DNA from: JAFGHJ01 sp964525555
GTDB lineage: Bacteria > Hydrothermota > UBA3072
DNA length: 58,252 nt
Assembly: GCA_964525555.1 (NCBI GenBank)
Contig: CAZGHN010000015.1
Location: 1-58,252 of the forward strand
Reading direction: 5' to 3'
The notes beneath the pieces are model-generated. The model saw nothing but the letters and a program-made list of their open reading frames with translations. It was not told where the DNA came from and did no database searches. Positions within the stretch are counted from its first letter, which is position 1. Each line of letters starts with the position of its first letter. The translations under genes and the position numbers were made by a program. This document shows positions 40,046 to 48,304 of the stretch, piece by piece.

Positions 40046-41053
40046 ATGATTTGGTCTGATACAATTAAGTGGTGCGGCGATTATGCAAAGTTGATAGATC
40101 AGAGAAAACTACCTCACGAGGAAGTATATGTTGATATTAGAACGGCTGAAGAGATGTATGTAGCAATCAAGAATATGATAATCAGGGGAGCTCCCGCAAT
40201 TGGTGTTGCTGCCGGGTATGGTATTGCTCTTGCTGCATTAAATTGCAAAGACAGGAAGTCTTTAGAAAAAGAGATTTCTCTTATGGAGTCAGCCAGACCA
40301 ACAGCCTACAATCTTTTCTATGTTGTAAAAAGAATGAGGAAACTTCTTAAAGATAAAGAATTGGAACCTTTAGTTTTTGTTCAGGAGGCAATAAAGATAC
40401 ATGAAGAAGATAGGAGGATCACGGAACTTCTTGGGGAAAATGGTTCGACTTTGATAGAACATAATTCTATTTATATGACAATATGTAATGCAGGTGCGCT
40501 TGCAACCGGAGGCATAGGTACAGCTCTGGCTGTTTTCTACAAAGCAAAAGAACAAGGTAAAGAGATAACTGTTTTTGTTCCGGAGACCCGTCCTTTTCTC
40601 CAGGGGGCGCGTCTTACTGCCTGGGAACTTAAAAAAAATGGCATAAAAGTTATTCTTATTGTAGATGGAGCAATTTCTCATATAATGAAAACGGAAGAAA
40701 TAAAAGGCGTATTTACAGGTGCGGATAGAATTGCGAAAAATGGTGATACAGCCAATAAGATAGGCACTTATTCACTCTCTTTATCAGCAAGAGAAAAGGG
40801 AATTCCTTTTTACGTTGTAGCGCCCAGTACAACTTTTGATTTAGCCCTTAATGCCGGTATGGATATCCCTATAGAAGAAAGAAATATTGAGGAAGTGACA
40901 GAATTTATGGGATTGCGGACAGCTCCTAATGATATAAGCGTTAGGAACCCGGCTTTCGATGTTACACCAAACGAACTTATTAGCGGTATTATTACTGAGA
41001 AAGGCATTATTTATCCTCCATTTTTGAAAAATATAGGTATGATTGAATGTTAA
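40046..41053 (+). CDS. mtnA: Methylthioribose-1-phosphate isomerase
   Basis: 335 residues. Key parts: IIRGAPAIGVAAGYG, catalytic Cys147 in TICNAGALATGG, PETRPFLQGARLTAWEL and catalytic Asp227 in TGADRIAKNGD. It converts 5-methylthioribose 1-phosphate to methylthioribulose 1-phosphate in methionine salvage. Other salvage genes are not in the window, so it may serve a shortened pathway. AAGGA lies nine bases before the ATG. It overlaps the next gene by seven bases. Confidence 0.93.
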   Translation: MIWSDTIKWCGDYAKLIDQRKLPHEEVYVDIRTAEEMYVAIKNMIIRGAPAIGVAAGYGIALAALNCKDRKSLEKEISLMESARPTAYNLFYVVKRMRKLLKDKELEPLVFVQEAIKIHEEDRRITELLGENGSTLIEHNSIYMTICNAGALATGGIGTALAVFYKAKEQGKEITVFVPETRPFLQGARLTAWELKKNGIKVILIVDGAISHIMKTEEIKGVFTGADRIAKNGDTANKIGTYSLSLSAREKGIPFYVVAPSTTFDLALNAGMDIPIEERNIEEVTEFMGLRTAPNDISVRNPAFDVTPNELISGIITEKGIIYPPFLKNIGMIEC

Positions 41054-42078
41054 TTCTCCTTTTACTTTTTGTTGAAGAAGATGTTTTTGTTCCGGTTTTA
41101 CCGAGTCCTAAAGTTGAACCTGAGATCGAATGGTTCAATAAAACGGAAAAAGATTGGATAAATATGGCTTTGAATCGTGATGTGGATTACAATTATGCAT
41201 CATTAAAGTTCCGTGATTTAAGAATTGAGAGTTTAAATGAACGGGATTTTGCAGATCATTATACTTTAAAAGCTTCTCTTAAATCACATACATACACGCT
41301 TGAAGGTAATTATATTGAATGGAATTCATTACGTTATTCGGAAGTTAAGGGGTGGAAGTGGCTTTTAGAAGAGGGACGTTTTCTTATTACGAGTTTTGAA
41401 GCTTTTGGCTTTCAGGATTCTTTAGCTGCTGATGTTGAAGTACGTTTCTATCAATTGATCAGTCCATTCTTTGTTGGAGGTTGGGCAAATTATAAAGAAA
41501 GTGCCGATTATGGATTTATTATCCAGGTTTTGGGTTTGAGAGGGGAAATTGGAAAAGAAAGAAGATGTGTCGGTTTCGTTAATGATTGGGGAGAATTTAA
41601 GGCAGGTAGATTCAGGGATCGTTTTCCCAGAGTTTTTTATCCGATAGAAGAATTTGTTTCCAGGGTAAGAATTTTTCATGGGGCGAGAATAAATCTTTTC
41701 AATTTTAGTATTGAAGGTGGAAGGAAATATTACTTTACGGTAGGAGAGGACTCTCTTTCCTGGAGACAAGGAGAAAATTATTTTGTAAATATAGAATTCG
41801 AAAGAAAAAGATTTGGGTTTAAGTATTTCTATCAGGATAAAGGTTTTATAAGAGAATTTGGAGAAATTCATGTGAATAGCCAATTAAGTTTCTTGGGGTT
41901 CGAAGTTTATCTAACGGGTTATTTGACGCCGGATAAGTTTCTTGCCGGAGGATTTTCTCTGTGGAGTAGGACCATTATTTCGCCTTTTGCTTCACTAAGG
42001 AATATATCCTGGGCCCCGAATGGGGTTTTTAAAGAACCCGTATATTATGTTGGAATAAGATATGCTAACCAATTCTGA
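41047..42078 (+). CDS. Unknown exported protein, possible outer-membrane beta-barrel
   Basis: 343 residues. A very short hydrophobic start (MLILLLLF) may be part of a signal peptide. The rest is rich in alternating aromatic and charged residues forming many predicted beta strands, such as GEFKAGRFRDRF and FVNIEFERKRFGFKYFYQ. It ends in Phe (VGIRYANQF), as outer-membrane barrels do. I recognise no family. It overlaps mtnA by 7 bases and comEA by 17, so it is expressed with them. An outer-membrane place beside a competence protein is suggestive but unproven. Confidence 0.65.
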   Translation: MLILLLLFVEEDVFVPVLPSPKVEPEIEWFNKTEKDWINMALNRDVDYNYASLKFRDLRIESLNERDFADHYTLKASLKSHTYTLEGNYIEWNSLRYSEVKGWKWLLEEGRFLITSFEAFGFQDSLAADVEVRFYQLISPFFVGGWANYKESADYGFIIQVLGLRGEIGKERRCVGFVNDWGEFKAGRFRDRFPRVFYPIEEFVSRVRIFHGARINLFNFSIEGGRKYYFTVGEDSLSWRQGENYFVNIEFERKRFGFKYFYQDKGFIREFGEIHVNSQLSFLGFEVYLTGYLTPDKFLAGGFSLWSRTIISPFASLRNISWAPNGVFKEPVYYVGIRYANQF

Positions 42079-42373
42079 AAAAAGAGTAATTGTTTTCATT
42101 GTAATTGTTCTTGTTGTCGGGAGTTTAGCGGGATTTTTACGGGAGGAGCTTCCTGAAGCCGGGATAGAATCCTCTCCTTTTCCGATAAACGTAAATACTG
42201 CGACTAGAAAAGAGTTGGTTTTATTACCGTATATTGGGGAAGTTATAGCAGAGAGAATAGTGAATTACAGAATTGAAAATAAAGGATTTAAAACAGAAAA
42301 TGAGCTTTTGAACGTTAAAGGTATAGGTAAAGTTAAATTTGAAAAAATAAAGGATAAGATTTGTGTTGAATAA
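42062..42373 (+). CDS. comEA: ComEA-like helix-hairpin-helix DNA-binding protein
   Basis: 103 residues. One N-terminal membrane helix (VIVFIVIVLVVGSLAG) anchors a helix-hairpin-helix domain: INVNTATRKELVLLPYIGE and KTENELLNVKGIGKVKFEKI. ComEA proteins hold incoming DNA outside the inner membrane during transformation. comF is also present (46396), hinting at natural competence, but comEC and pilus genes are not in the window. It overlaps the upstream gene by 17 bases. Confidence 0.85.
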   Translation: MLTNSEKRVIVFIVIVLVVGSLAGFLREELPEAGIESSPFPINVNTATRKELVLLPYIGEVIAERIVNYRIENKGFKTENELLNVKGIGKVKFEKIKDKICVE

Positions 42374-42397
42374 CCAAAGGCTGTTAAAAAGAGATCT

Positions 42398-42547
42398 TAA
42401 CCACAAAGTTCACAAAGAACACAAAGGTATACATTGTGGAATTTAAGAGAAAAAAACAACGAATTGCACGAATTTTTTTTGTTAGTGCGTTTGTGCGTGG
42501 GTGTGTTGGTGAGTTAAAAAAACGGACCAACGGACTAACTGACTAAC
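42398..42547. repeat. Dispersed word-repeats (CACAAAG and GGACTAACTGAC types)
   Basis: The gap 42374-42594 carries CCACAAAGTTCACAAAG (42401-42417), a G/T-rich stretch near 42480-42515, and ACGGACCAACGGACTAACTG (42520-42541, as words). It then gives the AGGAGGT-like site for the next gene. No gene is seen. Confidence 0.5.
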
Positions 42548-42594
42548 AAATTAAAAATCTTGTTTTTTAATTGTCTTTTAAATTGGAGGTAAAT

Positions 42595-43077
42595 ATGGAG
42601 ATAAAATTAATTGATATAGAAACTCCGGAAAATGCAAATGTAATAATTGGACAGAGTCACTTTATAAAAACCGTAGAAGATATACATGAAGCTCTTGTTG
42701 TTTCCTTGCCTATGATTAAGTTCGGGCTTGCTTTCTGTGAAGCCTCTGGAGCGCGACTTATACGTCATAGTGGTACAGATGAGGATTTGGAATCTCTTGC
42801 TGTTAAAAATGCCGAGAAGATTGGCGCCGGGCACTCATTTGTCCTGATTTTAGGAAATGCCTTTCCTATAAATATTATGAAATCCCTAAGAGCTGTTGAT
42901 GAAGTCTTATATCTCTTTGCGGCAACAGCAAATCCTCTTAAGGTTCTGGTTGCCGAAGATGGAGAACAAAGAGGTATAATTGGGGTCCTTGATGGAGAAA
43001 AACCTCTTGGCGTAGAAAATGATAATGATATAGCGGAAAGAAAAGACTTGCTTAGAAAAATAGGTTATAAATTCTAA
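42595..43077 (+). CDS. Adenosine-specific kinase (COG1839)
   Basis: 160 residues. It matches the small archaeal and bacterial COG1839 family: MEIKLIDIETPENANVIIGQSHFIKTVED, FCEASGARLIRHSGTD, GAGHSFVLILGNAFPINI, and ANPLKVLVAEDGEQRGIIGVLDG. A family member was reported to phosphorylate adenosine; no classical kinase motif is visible, so the role stays uncertain. TTGGAGG precedes ATG 42595, which decides the start over an upstream GTG or TTG. Confidence 0.82.
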   Translation: MEIKLIDIETPENANVIIGQSHFIKTVEDIHEALVVSLPMIKFGLAFCEASGARLIRHSGTDEDLESLAVKNAEKIGAGHSFVLILGNAFPINIMKSLRAVDEVLYLFAATANPLKVLVAEDGEQRGIIGVLDGEKPLGVENDNDIAERKDLLRKIGYKF

Positions 43078-43105
43078 CTTGTGAGTAGTCGAAAAAGAGG
43101 ATTTC

Positions 43106-43567
43106 ATGAAAAAAGAAACAGGTGTTGATATTTTAGGTTTTATTAGAGACATTATTTATGAAAAAAAACAAGTCGAAGATTTTGGGGTTTATCTTACGAT
43201 TAATAAAGTCTTTCGATTTACCGGTAAAGGAGAAATTGATTTTGGGGGTAGCGAATATAAAGAGAGCGAAATAGAGGAAATAAAACCCGTTAAGCGAGCG
43301 CCCGGGGATGAATATGGTTGGTGGGAACTTTCAGAAGGAGAATATTTAATTGAATTCAACGAAAAATTGCAGGATATTCTTCCTGAGAAAGTAGTAGTAA
43401 TATTGCAACCCGCAAGAAGATTAACCAGAAACGGAGCTTTTCATCCTACGAGAATGATAGAAAAAAGTGAGGTAATAAGGGCAACTCTTTTTATCGGTAA
43501 AAACGGAATAAGTATGAAAGAAAATGCAAGAATAAGTAAACTTGTGTTCTTGAGAGAGGATAATTGA
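43106..43567 (+). CDS. dUTPase/dCTP deaminase superfamily-like protein
   Basis: 153 residues, beta-rich. The central part, GEYLIEFNEKLQDILPEKVVVILQPARRLTRNGAFHPTRMIE, resembles the core of the dUTPase and dCTP deaminase trimer fold, with the Arg-Leu-x-Arg strand and a Gly-x-Phe turn. The C-terminal glycine-rich loop of true dUTPases is not obvious. It may be a nucleotide-cleaning enzyme or an inactive relative. Placed between adenosine kinase and ArsC, with a 4-base overlap onto arsC. Confidence 0.55.
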   Translation: MKKETGVDILGFIRDIIYEKKQVEDFGVYLTINKVFRFTGKGEIDFGGSEYKESEIEEIKPVKRAPGDEYGWWELSEGEYLIEFNEKLQDILPEKVVVILQPARRLTRNGAFHPTRMIEKSEVIRATLFIGKNGISMKENARISKLVFLREDN

Positions 43568-43980
43568 TAAAAAAAAGAGTATTGTTTCTTTGCACGCACA
43601 ATTCGGCTCGTTCACAAATGGCGGAAGGGCTGCTTCGTAGTCTATACGGTGATAAGTATGAAGTTTTTAGTGCCGGAACCGAGCCTTCTGGTGTTAATCC
43701 GAATTCGATAGAAGTGATGAGGGAGATAGGAATTGACATATCTAAGCATTACTCCAAAAATGTTAAAGATTTTGTCGATGAAGAATTTGATTATGTTATT
43801 ACAGTTTGCAGTGGCGCCAGAGATGCATGTCCGTTTTTTCCCGGAGGAAAACAACAACTACATAAAGGTTTTGAAGACCCCTCTTCCTTTTCGGGTAGCA
43901 GTGAAGAGATTCTTGATAAATTCAGAGAAGTTAGAGATCAATTAAAAGAATGGATTGAGGAATTCTTTAATACTGAATAA
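43564..43980 (+). CDS. arsC: Thioredoxin-coupled arsenate reductase (LMW-PTP fold)
   Basis: 138 residues. The phosphatase loop is Cys10-THNSA-Arg16, and the redox pair is Cys82 and Cys89 (VCSGARDACP). These positions equal those of the plasmid pI258 ArsC enzyme, which passes electrons from thioredoxin to reduce arsenate. The general acid region EDPSSFSG is also present. The start is TTG 43564, overlapping the upstream stop. No arsenite exporter or ArsR is nearby, so resistance would need genes elsewhere. Confidence 0.9.
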   Translation: MIKKRVLFLCTHNSARSQMAEGLLRSLYGDKYEVFSAGTEPSGVNPNSIEVMREIGIDISKHYSKNVKDFVDEEFDYVITVCSGARDACPFFPGGKQQLHKGFEDPSSFSGSSEEILDKFREVRDQLKEWIEEFFNTE

Positions 43981-44001
43981 TCCTTTTAATTTGGAGAACA
44001 A

Positions 44002-44622
44002 ATGCCGAAAAATAAAGCTTTTATTATAATAGATGTTCAGAATGATTTTTGTCCCGGAGGTTCGCTGGCTGTTCCCGAAGGTGATAAAGTTGTTCCGGTA
44101 ATAAACAGTTTAATAGGTAAGTTTGAGAAGGTAGTTGCCACGCAGGATTGGCACCCCAAAAAACATATGTCTTTTGCCATCAATCATCCGGGCAAAAAAA
44201 TTTATGATGTTATCGAATATAACGGAATAAAACAGGTCCTTTGGCCGGAGCACTGTGTTTCGGGAACTAAAGGTGCGGAGTTTCACCCAAATCTTAATGT
44301 TAAGAATTTGGATTTGGTTTTAAGGAAAGGGAGTAACCCGGATATAGATTCTTATTCGGCTTTCAGGGAAAATGACAAAAAAACCTTAACCGGACTTGAA
44401 GGATACTTAAAAAATTTGCATATAGATCAAACTTACCTCTGTGGTTTGGCGCTTGACTATTGCGTTTTTTTCTCTGCAATGGACTCAAAAGAGCTTGGAT
44501 TTGAAACGTATGTTATTCTTGACGGTACAAAAGGAATTGATTCACCCGTCGGAAATATTGATAGGGTTTTGACTTTAATGGAAGAAAGGGGAATTAATAT
44601 AATTGAATCTAAAGATTTATAG
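44002..44622 (+). CDS. pncA: Nicotinamidase
   Basis: 206 residues. The isochorismatase-fold triad is Asp11, Lys109 and Cys154 (LCGLALDYCV). Metal ligands are in DWHPKKH (Asp49, His51, His55). DVQNDFCPGGSLAV at the start is highly typical. It converts nicotinamide to nicotinate for NAD salvage, feeding nadE at 11926. TTTGGAG precedes the ATG. Confidence 0.94.
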   Translation: MPKNKAFIIIDVQNDFCPGGSLAVPEGDKVVPVINSLIGKFEKVVATQDWHPKKHMSFAINHPGKKIYDVIEYNGIKQVLWPEHCVSGTKGAEFHPNLNVKNLDLVLRKGSNPDIDSYSAFRENDKKTLTGLEGYLKNLHIDQTYLCGLALDYCVFFSAMDSKELGFETYVILDGTKGIDSPVGNIDRVLTLMEERGINIIESKDL

Positions 44623-44630
44623 GAGGCAGG

Positions 44631-45833
44631 ATGTTACCAGTTGAAATAAGGTCGGGTATTTACTGGATAGGTGTCGATGATCGGACGACCGATTTGTTCG
44701 AAGGTCTATGGCCTATAGGTGCAGAAGGTGTTTCATATAATACTTATCTGATTAACGATAAGAAAAAAGCGATAATAGATTTGACAAAATCTCTTAAAGC
44801 GGACGAATTCTTCGATAATATAAATAAGATTGTAGATATATCTGAAATAGATTATATTGTGATGAATCACTTGGAGCCCGATCATTCGGGAGTAATTCGG
44901 ACCTTTAGAAAACTTTCTCCGGAAGCAGTAATATTAGGTTCGGAAAGAACAAAAAAAATGCTTGAGGGATTTTACGGGATAAAAGACAAGGTAGAAGTTG
45001 TAAAAGATGGCGATGAGATTTCTCTTGGTGATAAGACGCTTAAGTTTTTCTCTACCCCTATGGTTCACTGGCCTGAGACGATTATGACTTATGAGGTTTC
45101 AAATAAGATTCTTTTCTCCTGTGATGCTTTTGGAAGTTATGGGGCTCTTGGAGGAAGTATTTTTGACGATGAATGCGAAAATTTGGATTTTTACATAAAT
45201 GAAGCTATTCGCTATTACGTTAATATTGTAGCTAAATTCAGTAAAATGGTTCTGAGGGCAATAGATAAATTAAAAGATATTCCTGTAGAGGTAATTGCTC
45301 CTTCTCATGGAAGAGTATGGAGAGAAAGTCCGGGTACGATAGTAGAACTGTATAGTAAACTTGCCAGGCTTGCGACTGAGCCGACAGAACCCGGAGTGAC
45401 TTTGATTTACGGTTCGATGTACGGAAATACAGAAAGTATGATGAATGCGGTAGCACAAGGTATTTCGAAAGTTAGAGTTCCTCTTAAGATATTTGATGTT
45501 GCGAGAACTCATGTTAGTTACATATTGCCGTCTTTGTGGACAAAAAGCGGGGTAATGATTGGTGCCCCGACATATGAGGCAGGGCTTTTCCCGTCTATGG
45601 GGAGTGTTCTTAGGATGGCAAAACTTAAGAGCGTAAAGAATAAAAAATTTGCGATGTTCGGAAGCTACGGTTGGAGTGGAGGAGCTTTGAAAGAAATCAA
45701 AGAAATCGTCGAACCGATAAATTGGCAATTGACGGATTCTCTGGAATTCATAGGAATGCCAACAAACGGCGAATTGGCGAAAGGTGAAGAATTCGGCAGA
45801 AAATTCGGAGAATTGATTAAATCTGGTCGTTAA
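44631..45833 (+). CDS. Flavodiiron protein (A-type flavoprotein)
   Basis: 400 residues. The metallo-beta-lactamase part (1-245) carries all diiron ligands: His80, Glu82, Asp84, His85 (NHLEPDHSG), His146, Asp165 and His226. The flavodoxin part (254-400) has the FMN loop YGSMYGNTESM. Such proteins reduce O2 to water or NO to N2O with electrons from rubredoxin or ferredoxin and protect anaerobes. The hydrogenase at 21096 could supply reductant in the cell. No rubredoxin domain is fused. AGGAGG precedes the ATG. Confidence 0.95.
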   Translation: MLPVEIRSGIYWIGVDDRTTDLFEGLWPIGAEGVSYNTYLINDKKKAIIDLTKSLKADEFFDNINKIVDISEIDYIVMNHLEPDHSGVIRTFRKLSPEAVILGSERTKKMLEGFYGIKDKVEVVKDGDEISLGDKTLKFFSTPMVHWPETIMTYEVSNKILFSCDAFGSYGALGGSIFDDECENLDFYINEAIRYYVNIVAKFSKMVLRAIDKLKDIPVEVIAPSHGRVWRESPGTIVELYSKLARLATEPTEPGVTLIYGSMYGNTESMMNAVAQGISKVRVPLKIFDVARTHVSYILPSLWTKSGVMIGAPTYEAGLFPSMGSVLRMAKLKSVKNKKFAMFGSYGWSGGALKEIKEIVEPINWQLTDSLEFIGMPTNGELAKGEEFGRKFGELIKSGR

Positions 45834-45878
45834 AAAAACGATTTGTGGTTTGGATTAGTTAGGTAGGATTGAAAAAAA

Positions 45879-45910
45879 TCAGTGTATATCTGTGTGAATC
45901 CGTGGCTATT
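45879..45910 (+). repeat. Dispersed ATCAGTGTATATC-type word-repeat
   Basis: ATCAGTGTATATCTGTGTG and ATCCGTGGCTATT follow each other, the same family as 3562-3597 and 34413-34446. It lies between the flavodiiron stop and the tRNA promoter. Confidence 0.65.
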
Positions 45911-45939
45911 TATTTAGTGCTGTGTCTTGGTTGGGTGGC

Positions 45940-45967
45940 TTGACAAAGGCGGCACACTTATTATATT
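45940..45967 (+). promoter_or_regulatory. Promoter of the tRNA-rpsT operon
   Basis: TTGACA (45940-45945), a 16-base spacer and TATATT (45962-45967). The tRNA-Gly 5' end is at 45976, only eight bases after the -10 box, so the primary transcript has a leader of about 1-3 nt. Confidence 0.7.
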
Positions 45968-45975
45968 AAAGCCAT

Positions 45976-46047
45976 GCGGGAATAGCTCAGTGGGAGAGCG
46001 TCACCTTGCCAAGGTGAAAGTCGCGGGTTCAAATCCCGTTTCCCGCT
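45976..46047 (+). tRNA. tRNA-Gly (GCC)
   Basis: Full cloverleaf. The acceptor stem GCGGGAA pairs with TTCCCGC and the discriminator is T. The anticodon arm is TCACC-TTGCCAA-GGTGA with anticodon GCC. The T arm has GGTTCAAATC. CCA is not encoded. Confidence 0.97.
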
Positions 46048-46058
46048 TTTTTAAAATC

Positions 46059-46130
46059 GGCGGCATAGCCAAGTGGAAAGGCAACGGTCTGCAAAACCGT
46101 TATCCCCCGGTTCGAATCCGGGTGCCGCCT
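46059..46130 (+). tRNA. tRNA-Cys (GCA)
   Basis: The acceptor stem GGCGGCA pairs with TGCCGCC and the discriminator is T. The anticodon loop CTGCAAA gives anticodon GCA. The T arm has GGTTCGAATC. It lies 11 bases after tRNA-Gly and shares its transcript. CCA is not encoded. Confidence 0.97.
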
Positions 46131-46157
46131 TAGAAATTAAAACTTATTGGAGGTTTA

Positions 46158-46409
46158 GTGCCGAATATAAAATCAGCAAAGAAAAGGGTTAGGATAGCAG
46201 AAGAGAACAGGCAAAGAAACAAAGGCATCAAAACAAGGATTAAAAACATAACAAGAAAGTTAAAAGAAGAAAAAGACCCTAAAAAAGCAGAAGAGCTTCT
46301 TAAGACGGCTTATTCAACTGTTGATAAAGCGGTCAAAAAAGGAGTTCTTCATAAAAATACAGCAGCAAGAAAAAAAGCTCAATATAATCGTTTGGTTAAG
46401 GAGAAGTAG
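46158..46409 (+). CDS. rpsT: 30S ribosomal protein S20
   Basis: 83 residues, very basic and helical: MPNIKSAKKRVRIAEENRQ start and NTAARKKAQYNRLVK end are standard S20. It binds 16S rRNA in the body of the small subunit. The start is GTG 46158 with TTGGAGG ahead. It follows two tRNAs with a 27-base gap. Its 3' end overlaps the convergent comF gene by 14 bases. Confidence 0.96.
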   Translation: MPNIKSAKKRVRIAEENRQRNKGIKTRIKNITRKLKEEKDPKKAEELLKTAYSTVDKAVKKGVLHKNTAARKKAQYNRLVKEK

Positions 46410-47121
46410 CCAATACAAGGCCAAAGACTTTTTGGAAGCCTGCTTCTTTTAGTCTTTTGGAGCATTCGTTTAGAGTACTTCCTGTTGTCAGCACATCATC
46501 TATAATTATAATACCTTTTTCGGGATTACCCTTGAATTCTTTCAAGTTTTTATCTCTGATTTCGTAGGCGTCTTTTACGTTATCGAATCTTTTTTCATAA
46601 GGTAAAGTCGTTTGTGAAGGTATGTTTGATTTTTTATATAAAAGATCAATGCTTTTTAATGAGGAAATTTTAGAAAGTTCTAAGGCGAGTAGTTTACTAT
46701 GATTGTATCCTCTTTCACGTATTTCCGCTCTTTGCATAGGGACCCATGTGAGATAATTTATGTTTTTAATATTTGCACGGGAATTGTAATTCGAATAAAT
46801 AACCCGTGCAAGTCTCTGGGAAAGAGAAGGTCTGTTTTGATATTTAAAAACTTTTATTATATCAGATAAAGGAGGAGTATAGCTGCCGCAGCTAATTACA
46901 GAATCGAAGTATGGACGTTTTTTCTTACATTTGCCACATACGGTGCCGGATTTTAATGGTTTACTGCATATCTTACATTTTTTCCTGGAAATAAAATGGA
47001 TTTTATCAAAACAGCGGTTGCAGACTACCTGTGCTTTTCTTAGCTCGTTTTTACAAATTAAACAAAAAGGTGGAAATACAAATCTTTCTAAATCAAATAT
47101 AAATCTAAACAACGGAATCAT
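46396..47121 (-). CDS. comF: ComF-like phosphoribosyltransferase with zinc finger
   Basis: 241 residues. The N-terminus has four CxxC knuckles (CLICKNEL, CNRCFDK, CKICSKP, CGKCKKK) for zinc. The C-terminal half is a PRTase: WVPMQRAEIRERGYNHSKLLA and the pyrophosphate-ribose loop IIDDVLTTGST. ComF is needed for DNA uptake in transformable bacteria; its reaction is unclear. Last gene of the eight-gene minus-strand operon; it overlaps rodA by 17 bases and rpsT by 14. Confidence 0.92.
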   Translation of the reverse strand: MIPLFRFIFDLERFVFPPFCLICKNELRKAQVVCNRCFDKIHFISRKKCKICSKPLKSGTVCGKCKKKRPYFDSVISCGSYTPPLSDIIKVFKYQNRPSLSQRLARVIYSNYNSRANIKNINYLTWVPMQRAEIRERGYNHSKLLALELSKISSLKSIDLLYKKSNIPSQTTLPYEKRFDNVKDAYEIRDKNLKEFKGNPEKGIIIIDDVLTTGSTLNECSKRLKEAGFQKVFGLVLATSP

Positions 47122-48304
47122 TTTTGATAGATATTATAATGGCTATCGAGATTGTGGAGATTAAAAGAGAAGTTCCTCCATAGCTTATAAAAGGAAGTGG
47201 TAATCCTACAACGGGAAGAAGCCCTACGGTCATGGCAATATTAACTGTAATTTGAGAAAGAAAATAGAAAAAAATTCCATATGCAAGAAATTTCCCGAAA
47301 GATCTTTGTGCGTGTTGTGCAATATATAAAATCCTTAATAGTAATAAAGTAAAAAGAGTAATAATGAAAATGGTTCCAAGAAATCCAAATTCTTCGGCTA
47401 AAACAGCAAAAATAAAATCTGTTCTTGTTTGAGGTAAGAACCCCAGGTTTTTTATTGTACCATTAAGATATCCTTTACCTATTATTCCTCCTGAACCGAT
47501 CGATATTTTAGACTGGAGTAACTGCCAGCCTGACCCAGTTGGATCCAATGAGGGATTCAAAAAATTCAAGAGCCTATCCCTTTGGTACGGTTTTAGCAAA
47601 GTGTCTATGATTGGTGTCGAAGCCCCTGTAGCCAAATTTAGAAGAAAAACACCTATGGCAGATCGTAGATCTAGATCAGATATTATTATTGTTACAACTA
47701 GCATTATCATAAATAAAATCCAGGAAATAAGATTGAATCCGCATAAGAAAGAGAGCAAAGGTGATATGAAAAGTATATACCTTGGAATGCTTATATTGAG
47801 AGTGCTTATCATGCCCAGGAAGATGAATACGAAGATTGCTGAAGTTCCGATATCGGGTTCTATAAAAACAAGTAGTGTAGGTATAGCGGCAATCAATATG
47901 GGTGTTCTTAAATCTGTCATATATATTTCTTTATTTTCCAGCTTCGATAGCAATTTTGCCATAAATATTATAAAGAAAATTTTTGCTATTTCAGAAGGCT
48001 GAAATTGAATAGAGCCAATTCTAATCCATCTTCCATCGGTTCCGTGTAAGAAAATTACGATTATTAGAAGAATTATTCCTATTACATATAAAATAGGTGC
48101 GGTGTCCTTCATACCATTAAGAGGATAAGAAAGCATTAAGAAGCCGCAGAAGAGAGATATACCTATCCAAATTAGATGATTCTTGAAAAAAGTCTGATCT
48201 CCAGGGTAGTTTGCAGTATATTGCAGGAAAATTCCTGCTACTAATAGTATAGCAAGAAGTATAACAAGATTTTTATCTAATTTTATTCTTTTATCCATTC
48301 CCAT
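47105..48304 (-). CDS. rodA: Rod-shape peptidoglycan glycosyltransferase RodA (SEDS family)
   Basis: 399 residues, about ten transmembrane helices. SEDS features: LHGTDGRWIRIGSIQFQPSEIAKI, PDIGTSAIF, YQRDRLLNFLNPSLDPTGSGWQLLQSKISIGSGG (in parts), KNLGFLPQTRTDFIFAVLAEEFGF and PLPFISYGGTSLL. It polymerises glycan strands in the elongasome with a class B PBP, which is not in this window. The start may be ATG 48304 or ATG 48298; neither has a good Shine-Dalgarno, fitting translational coupling to recJ, which it overlaps by 16-22 bases. Confidence 0.92.
   Translation of the reverse strand: MGMDKRIKLDKNLVILLAILLVAGIFLQYTANYPGDQTFFKNHLIWIGISLFCGFLMLSYPLNGMKDTAPILYVIGIILLIIVIFLHGTDGRWIRIGSIQFQPSEIAKIFFIIFMAKLLSKLENKEIYMTDLRTPILIAAIPTLLVFIEPDIGTSAIFVFIFLGMISTLNISIPRYILFISPLLSFLCGFNLISWILFMIMLVVTIIISDLDLRSAIGVFLLNLATGASTPIIDTLLKPYQRDRLLNFLNPSLDPTGSGWQLLQSKISIGSGGIIGKGYLNGTIKNLGFLPQTRTDFIFAVLAEEFGFLGTIFIITLFTLLLLRILYIAQHAQRSFGKFLAYGIFFYFLSQITVNIAMTVGLLPVVGLPLPFISYGGTSLLISTISIAIIISIKNDSVV

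Noticed and set aside
42374..42594. Possible terminator or small gene after comEA
   Set aside because: No stem followed by a T-tract was seen, and the region is repeat words plus the ribosome site of the next gene.
45927..46133. 68-codon open frame across the tRNA genes
   Set aside because: It translates two complete tRNA genes and their promoter.
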